The notes beneath the pieces are model-generated. The model searched no databases. It was not told where the DNA came from and saw only the letters and a list, made by a program, of their open reading frames with translations. Below are positions 61,576 to 64,000 of a stretch of 64,000 nucleotides of DNA, in pieces; the first letter of the stretch is position 1; each line of letters opens with the position of its first letter. The position numbers were made by a program, and so were the translations under genes. Origin of the DNA: Undaria pinnatifida. Its lineage: Eukaryota > Sar > Phaeophyceae > Laminariales > Alariaceae. The DNA is taken from positions 11,990,080 through 12,054,079 of the forward strand of contig JABAKD010000030.1 in assembly GCA_012845835.1 (NCBI GenBank), read 5' to 3'.

Positions 61576-64000
61576 GTTGAGCGCTAGACGTACAGCGATT
61601 TTTTTGTGTTCATAGTTTGGCGCGGCGTGGACACTTCCCGGGCACCGCTTGGCTCTACGTGTGCCACCCTGAGGAGCATGCTGTGATCGGCGTGTGGGTA
61701 TTGCCCTAGCGTTGCCCTGTTGGGTGGGCCTGTGTCCAACGTGTAATCCTCTGTGGAGCATGTTTGGGTGTGCGGTGATGTGGTGGTGTGCGGCAAACTG
61801 AAAGTTCAGTGGGGGAGAATGATACACATGACGAACGACACACATGCTAAATCTTAGTCATTAATGTTTGGTTCACTTCCCGTGCCCTCAGAGCGCAGCA
61901 TTTATTTGCTCTGCTCACAGCGCGCCATACAAACCAGCGTTTCTTTTTTCCGGCCTAAAACCTAGATCGAAAGTCGGCGTCACTAAAACAGTAACGCCAT
62001 AATCACTCGTTAGAACAGTCTTCGTCGCACAACAGGTTCGTTGTCAGGACATCAGTTCACAATTAATAATTGACTTAGATTCTTTTCTGGCGGGTTTGGT
62101 AGATGTTGCTTAAAACCAAACTTATCTACGACGATCTCTGTCATCGCTCCTTATCAGATGGGGCTTACTCTAATCTTGGTATGGCTGCTAACTTTTCTTT
62201 TGTCGTGAAAGCCGTCAAGTCATCAACGTCGCAGTCGTATTATTAGTAACTGTAATAGTATGGTCGTGATGGTAGTACCTTGTATGGAAAGTTTTTGGTT
62301 TGGCCGGCAGGGGTCTGCGTGTTTGCTTCACGTTGTCGCTTTCTTTTCGTAATGGATTTGCCTTTTCTAGCTTCACTGCTGTAGCGTGTAAATAAATGGA
62401 ATCTCAATTACACGTCGTCGTGTGGAGGACAAGAGAAGCCGCTTGGGGGTATCTACTTTCCCCACGAATTGTTCACTAGTATTAACTTTTTTCTTTAGGC
62501 GACAGTAGTAACGCATCGTGATGACTTTTTGTTCTTTCACATGGTGTAGTATTCTGTTTGTTCGACTATTTCGTTCATGGCTTTCGCTTTATTCGCTTCG
62601 TCGCTGGAGAGCGTAGATAATTTTTCTCAAGTTGGTTGACTCGCGTGCGTGGTACGGGACTTTTTATCTTTCTTCGCGTGCGAGTATCATAGGAGTATTA
62701 TTTGGGTCATTTGCATTCATTCGTGGTTTTTGCTTTTTTGCTCCATTGTTGTAGAACGTCCATAATGGATGGATTTATCAATAAATGGCCGCCTGGGGCT
62801 CGGATCGAGCTACTACTGTAGTAGTAGTGCCTTCTTGATTGACTCGAATTCTTTTTGTGCCGCAGAGAGTGTAGGACAGAAAGCAGCTTCTGGACTTGTT
62901 TCGATAAAAATCATTACTTACTTGCTTGTTGTACGTTAGGAATTCATCGGGCAATTTTAGCGGGCAATTTTAGCGGGACTTCTTCCAATAGACTATATAT
63001 GATATATGATATAGTGATGATTTGCGTCCGGCATGAATCGTACATGTTAGTCTAATCGTACATTTCGTACAGTCTTTCAACCGTAACCGGTTTTCTTTCC
63101 ATCACCATTCGATCACCATTCGATCACCATTCCATCTGTCCGAGAATACTCGGACATTTCACGAGGCGGGCGGAATAACAAGCAACCTTTGGCATCTCGT
63201 AAACTGCCTTTTGCAGTCATTTTTTCGTCGCCTGCGGGCATTGCTTTGACGGCGGCCCTTACTCGGCCGCCGCCGAGCCCGCTTGTCCTTATCCTTATTA
63301 TATAATACGCTAACGTCGTGGTAGTGACGTCCAAATGGATCTTTGAAAATATCTTGGTTATAACCCCCCCCCCTAAAGCTGCGTCTCCCGAGCTCTGGTG
63401 GGTGGGTGGGCCCTTCCGTACACGTGGGAGTCTTTTTTCGTTCTGTGGGAATTAACTTTCTGTTTTGTTTCTAAAATACCGGCCTCCCACTGGTGCTTGG
63501 GAGTACCACCGTCCCCACTGCTGCACTCCTCTGTCCTTTACTACCGCCGTACGTACTGCTGCACGGCCGTACTGCTGCCCTGTTATTACTTTGTTTTTTT
63601 AGTACTTACATAGACTACAGAGGATGATACAGCACCAATCTGTTGCCATACCGGCCGGCAACTGGCAAACTTCGGGAGTACCACTTCTACTAGTATAGTC
63701 TATCTAGTCTATATTTATTCCCATTTTTGGTGACCACGTGCTAGATTCCATGGAAATACGCTATTAGACTAGTCTAGTCAAATAACGTGAGGACATCGTT
63801 AATAAGGTGAGGACATCGTTGTTATCATCGTCAGATAAACGCAAAATGCATACTATATAGTCTAGTCTACATAGCAGGAAGTTGGTTATTACGCAGACCA
63901 TGGAACAAGCAGAGCATGGAACAACCCCTCTGGTCGTCGAGGGCAGGACGATCGCCACTCTCTCTGGTCGTCGACGGCAGATATGGTCCTCCCTCGTGGG

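Larger units (their letters stand above)
60735..64000. other. 3' flank of ABCD gene, no further gene recognised
   Basis: Besides the repeats listed, 61600-63300 is AT-rich and shows nothing. GTGAGGACATCGTT is duplicated near 63788 and 63807, and GTCGTCGA..GGCAG near 63936 and 63969. The right edge cuts the window without a visible exon. Confidence 0.45.

Noticed and set aside
1-64000. Integrated large DNA virus of algae
   Set aside because: No capsid, polymerase or other core viral gene was recognised on either strand.

Overview
The window is eukaryotic nuclear DNA. Every recognisable gene is broken by GT-AG introns of about 0.1 to 2.1 kb whose phases agree from exon to exon, and the sequence between exons is full of microsatellites, minisatellites, inverted repeats and short mobile elements. 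The LINE 3' end, the long introns and the types of genes present suggest a stramenopile alga, most likely a brown alga. That assignment is an inference and was not checked against any database.

Layout. Positions 598-3315 (+) hold the C-terminal four exons of TAM41, a mitochondrial CDP-diacylglycerol synthase. Positions 6011-12227 (-) hold at least four exons of a CAMSAP/Patronin-type protein that ends in a CKK microtubule minus-end-binding domain. The two genes are convergent. From 12.2 to 34 kb the DNA is mostly repeats: 9-bp satellites, a C-rich microsatellite growing out of a decayed LINE reverse transcriptase (17.2-18.0 kb), four 84-bp LTRs forming two outward-facing miniature LTR elements (20.2-22.2 kb), a possible gag remnant, and a 315-bp palindrome. 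This stretch also holds three poorly understood coding fragments (27.6-28.3 kb minus, 28.9 kb plus, 30.4 kb plus).

Positions 34105-41778 (+) fit a six-exon F-box protein with a long helical N-terminal part; its largest exon (38022-39529) is well supported, the linkage of the small exons less so. Positions 43.6-45.1 kb are minisatellites, one of them split by a 521-bp foldback element with a 5-bp target-site duplication.

Positions 49231-60734 (+) hold a complete 13-exon ABCD-family (peroxisomal) half ABC transporter of 921 residues. All exon phases match, and the ABC motifs from Walker A to the H-loop are intact. Its exon 3 lies between two roughly 380-bp inverted repeat arms. No complete gene was recognised after 60.74 kb.

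The identified genes do not form one pathway: phospholipid synthesis in mitochondria, microtubule minus-end control, probable SCF ubiquitin ligase targeting, and fatty-acyl import into peroxisomes. They look like ordinary single-copy housekeeping genes separated by repeat-rich DNA.
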